A stretch of DNA of 64,000 nt. It comes from Diphasiastrum complanatum. Lineage: Eukaryota; Streptophyta; Lycopodiopsida; Lycopodiales; Lycopodiaceae. A program made the position numbers and the translations under genes. Below are positions 62,000 through 64,000 of this stretch, piece by piece; positions within the stretch are counted from its first letter, which is position 1; each line of letters opens with the position of its first letter. The notes under the pieces were generated by a model. It did no database searches, was not told the DNA's origin, and saw only the letters and a program-made list of their open reading frames with translations. The stretch is taken from assembly GCA_029204225.1 (NCBI GenBank), contig CM055106.1, positions 23,458,801-23,522,800 on the forward strand, written 5' to 3'.

Positions 62000-63110
62000 T
62001 GAATAGAAAAGTTTTGAGTTCGTGTCTGTTTCTTTCTCATCCTTTGTCAAGTAAACTATGCGCTTTGTTGGTAGAATCAAGATCTGTCTGATCAATTGTT
62101 CTACACATGCTTTAATGAAATTGACAACACACTTTTCATAGATCTTTTGCTTCTCGTGTTTGGTCATCCTAAATTCATGTTGTAGCAATCCTTCATGCAA
62201 TAAAGACATGGATGCTTTGATGTTGCCCCATGAGAGGCATTATGCATACATTTCAATGTTTTCAAATTGCCTACAAGGTGCCACTGAATTTGAAAACTTC
62301 CATGGTTTTCAGCTGTTAAGTTTTTCACCATCCAAATGTCTCTTTATAATCTCACCATAATTTGTACGTGAAAATATTCATAAAAGTATTTTATGGTCCT
62401 CTTTCAAGACCTGTAGAGAAGCAAGAAATGCATGACATGTTAATAAAAAATACAATGTATTCAATGTTGATAACGGTACTTCAAAAGAAAATTGAAAAGT
62501 ATTCTTGGAATGTAGCCAACCACCATATGTGATTTTCCAATTGAACACTTGATGTTTTATCATCGGTACCTGAAATTTCGTTCATCAAAGTGAGACTCAC
62601 TTGTTCCAACTTTTGACCTTTGATGATTTTGGATTCATCTAATTTTCTTACAATAATAATCTTTCCATTTACTAGATGTTCGTTACTTTATAGAATCGAA
62701 TAATGTAATTTAGAACATTTTCAATATCAAAGAAAATATTATTGCAATTGTTGTAATTGAGCTCACCACATTCTGATTTGTATAAATCAGTTATATAAAG
62801 TGGTTGGCCAACTACTTTGAACATTTCGTCATTATAATACTCTCTTGCTAATCTTACCCGATACGGACGAGGAAGATAAGTTTTCTTCTCCATCACTTGA
62901 AAAAAGGCTACTTTAACTATTCTAAAAAGAGTAGAATACGCATTTCTGCTGATTCCAGAATCATCACATGCACCTTGTATCACATTTGCATCCCAATAAG
63001 TTTGAAGCTTATTCAAAACAATCTCTGCAGTTTATTTTTTCAAACCACATTTTTCATCATTGCCTTCGTTGACTTTCTTGCTAAAACACAACTTAAAGAT
63101 TCTCCAATGC
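62000..63110 (-). pseudogene. Decayed coding sequence of unrecognised family
   Basis: Three open segments on the minus strand appear to follow one another: 63016-62672 (NKLQTYWDANVIQGACDDSG, PRPYRVRLAREYYN), 62566-62378 (WKITYGGWLHSKNTFQFSF, PLSTLNTLYFLLTCHAF) and 62209-61997 (LLHEGLLQHEFRMTKHEKQK, FIKACVEQLIRQILILP). Between them weaker traces such as KPWKFSNSV continue, with stops. The composition is that of a helical cellular protein rather than a transposon pol. I cannot name it. Confidence 0.4.
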
Positions 63111-64000
63111 ATGAACGATCTGTTAAATAGTTCTTTGCCACCAAACATGATCTGCAACAAACATATATAACTCAAATTATGTTTAGTAAATTGATAATGC
63201 ATATATCAAATGCAAATCAAACTTAAATGACAAATACAAATCAAATAAATAGTCTATAAGAAAACATACTTAAATGCTCGAATCCTTATTTTTAATTGTC
63301 ACTATGTGTAGATAAGTCATCAATATTCTTCATCATTACTCTCTTTCTTTTCCTTTTCATCATTGTATATCAACAATAGATTTTAAACTGTCGAATCACA
63401 ACTTCTCCATGGATTCTAACATATCTTGGTTTTGAGCCCCGATTACTAATGACTGTATCATTCAACTATGATATAACATGCTTGACTGCATTGTTTTAAG
63501 CACTAGTGTGTTGCACATAATAAAGCAATTGTTGATTTGCACGTTGCAATTGTTGATTATCAAACTGTAATTGTTGATTAAGACAAGATACACTATGAAT
63601 TCCAATATCACGCAACCTTTTGACAATATCCAAGTAATCTGCTATTTCCTTTGCATACAAATATGAGAAGATGAGTTACGGACTTGAAATCTGGACACAA
63701 ATTGGTATGGCAGCCTGATCTACCCACCTAACTGTCATTTGGATATATTTTTTACTTTTATTTTATTTTTTTATTTTGTTGTCCTTCGGTACTTATTTTA
63801 TTATTTTTTGAAAAAAGATAGTAAAAAACGAGATAAAGCAAAAAGAAAAACTGAGATAGATAAAAAAAGAATTTGAAAAATGAAAAACTAGAAATGATGA
63901 GCAAAAGTCAAAATAGTCATCAGCTCAGAAAAAGAGAAAGGAAAATATCTTTAGAAATGAAATTTTCGAGGAAAAATGATCCAAAAATTTATCATCTGGG
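63111..64000. other. No feature recognised
   Basis: AT-rich, with a short CAATTGTTGATTxxxA-type repetition near 63520-63580 and A-rich sequence at the end. Confidence 0.35.

Overview
The window is nuclear DNA of a land plant, most likely a seed plant with a large repeat-rich genome. Evidence: one intact split gene whose product is clearly a plant-type nuclear poly(A) polymerase, introns of 7-9 kb filled with transposons, plant Ty1/copia and Ty3/gypsy retrotransposons with an initiator-tRNA-Met primer site, many long (CT)n tracts, and small hAT-like inverted-repeat elements. No bacterial, organellar or viral gene block was seen. The species cannot be named from the sequence alone.

Layout. 0-5.1 kb: a decayed Ty1/copia element on the plus strand (primer-binding site, gag with two zinc knuckles, protease, integrase, reverse transcriptase, RNase H). 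5.1-14.4 kb: gene-free repeat-derived DNA with two long (CT)n tracts and small palindromes. 14.4-38 kb: the poly(A) polymerase gene, plus strand, with an untranslated first exon and twelve coding exons (16496 to 37457) that splice in frame to about 715 residues. Its 7.4 kb intron after exon 4 holds a gypsy remnant with a 300 bp inverted-repeat element inside it, a second such element and a copia remnant. Its 9.4 kb intron after exon 6 holds a 541 bp inverted-repeat element and a stack of three LINE-type 3' ends, including one long LINE. 38-43 kb: no gene recognised. 43.4-45.3 kb: a complex tandem repeat array behind a (CT)n tract. 46.4-47.9 kb: two isolated exon-like pieces, one from monodehydroascorbate reductase. 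50.3-54.4 kb: a Ty1/copia element on the minus strand with a 1059-residue open frame and a 138 bp repeat pair that marks its LTRs. 55.4-57 kb: a gypsy gag-protease remnant, minus strand. 57.7-58.0 kb: fragments of an IST1-like gene and a MYG1 gene abutting each other. 59.3-59.8 kb: a well-bounded LTR with its primer site, minus strand. 61-63.1 kb: another LTR-like block and unrecognised decayed coding sequence.

The only gene that looks functional is the poly(A) polymerase; everything else recognisable is mobile DNA, captured gene fragments or simple repeat. The most interesting signals are an RNA hairpin at the end of all three stacked LINE tails, with paired base changes between copies, and a set of hAT-like elements that share their outermost bases and mostly keep 8 bp target duplications but differ inside.
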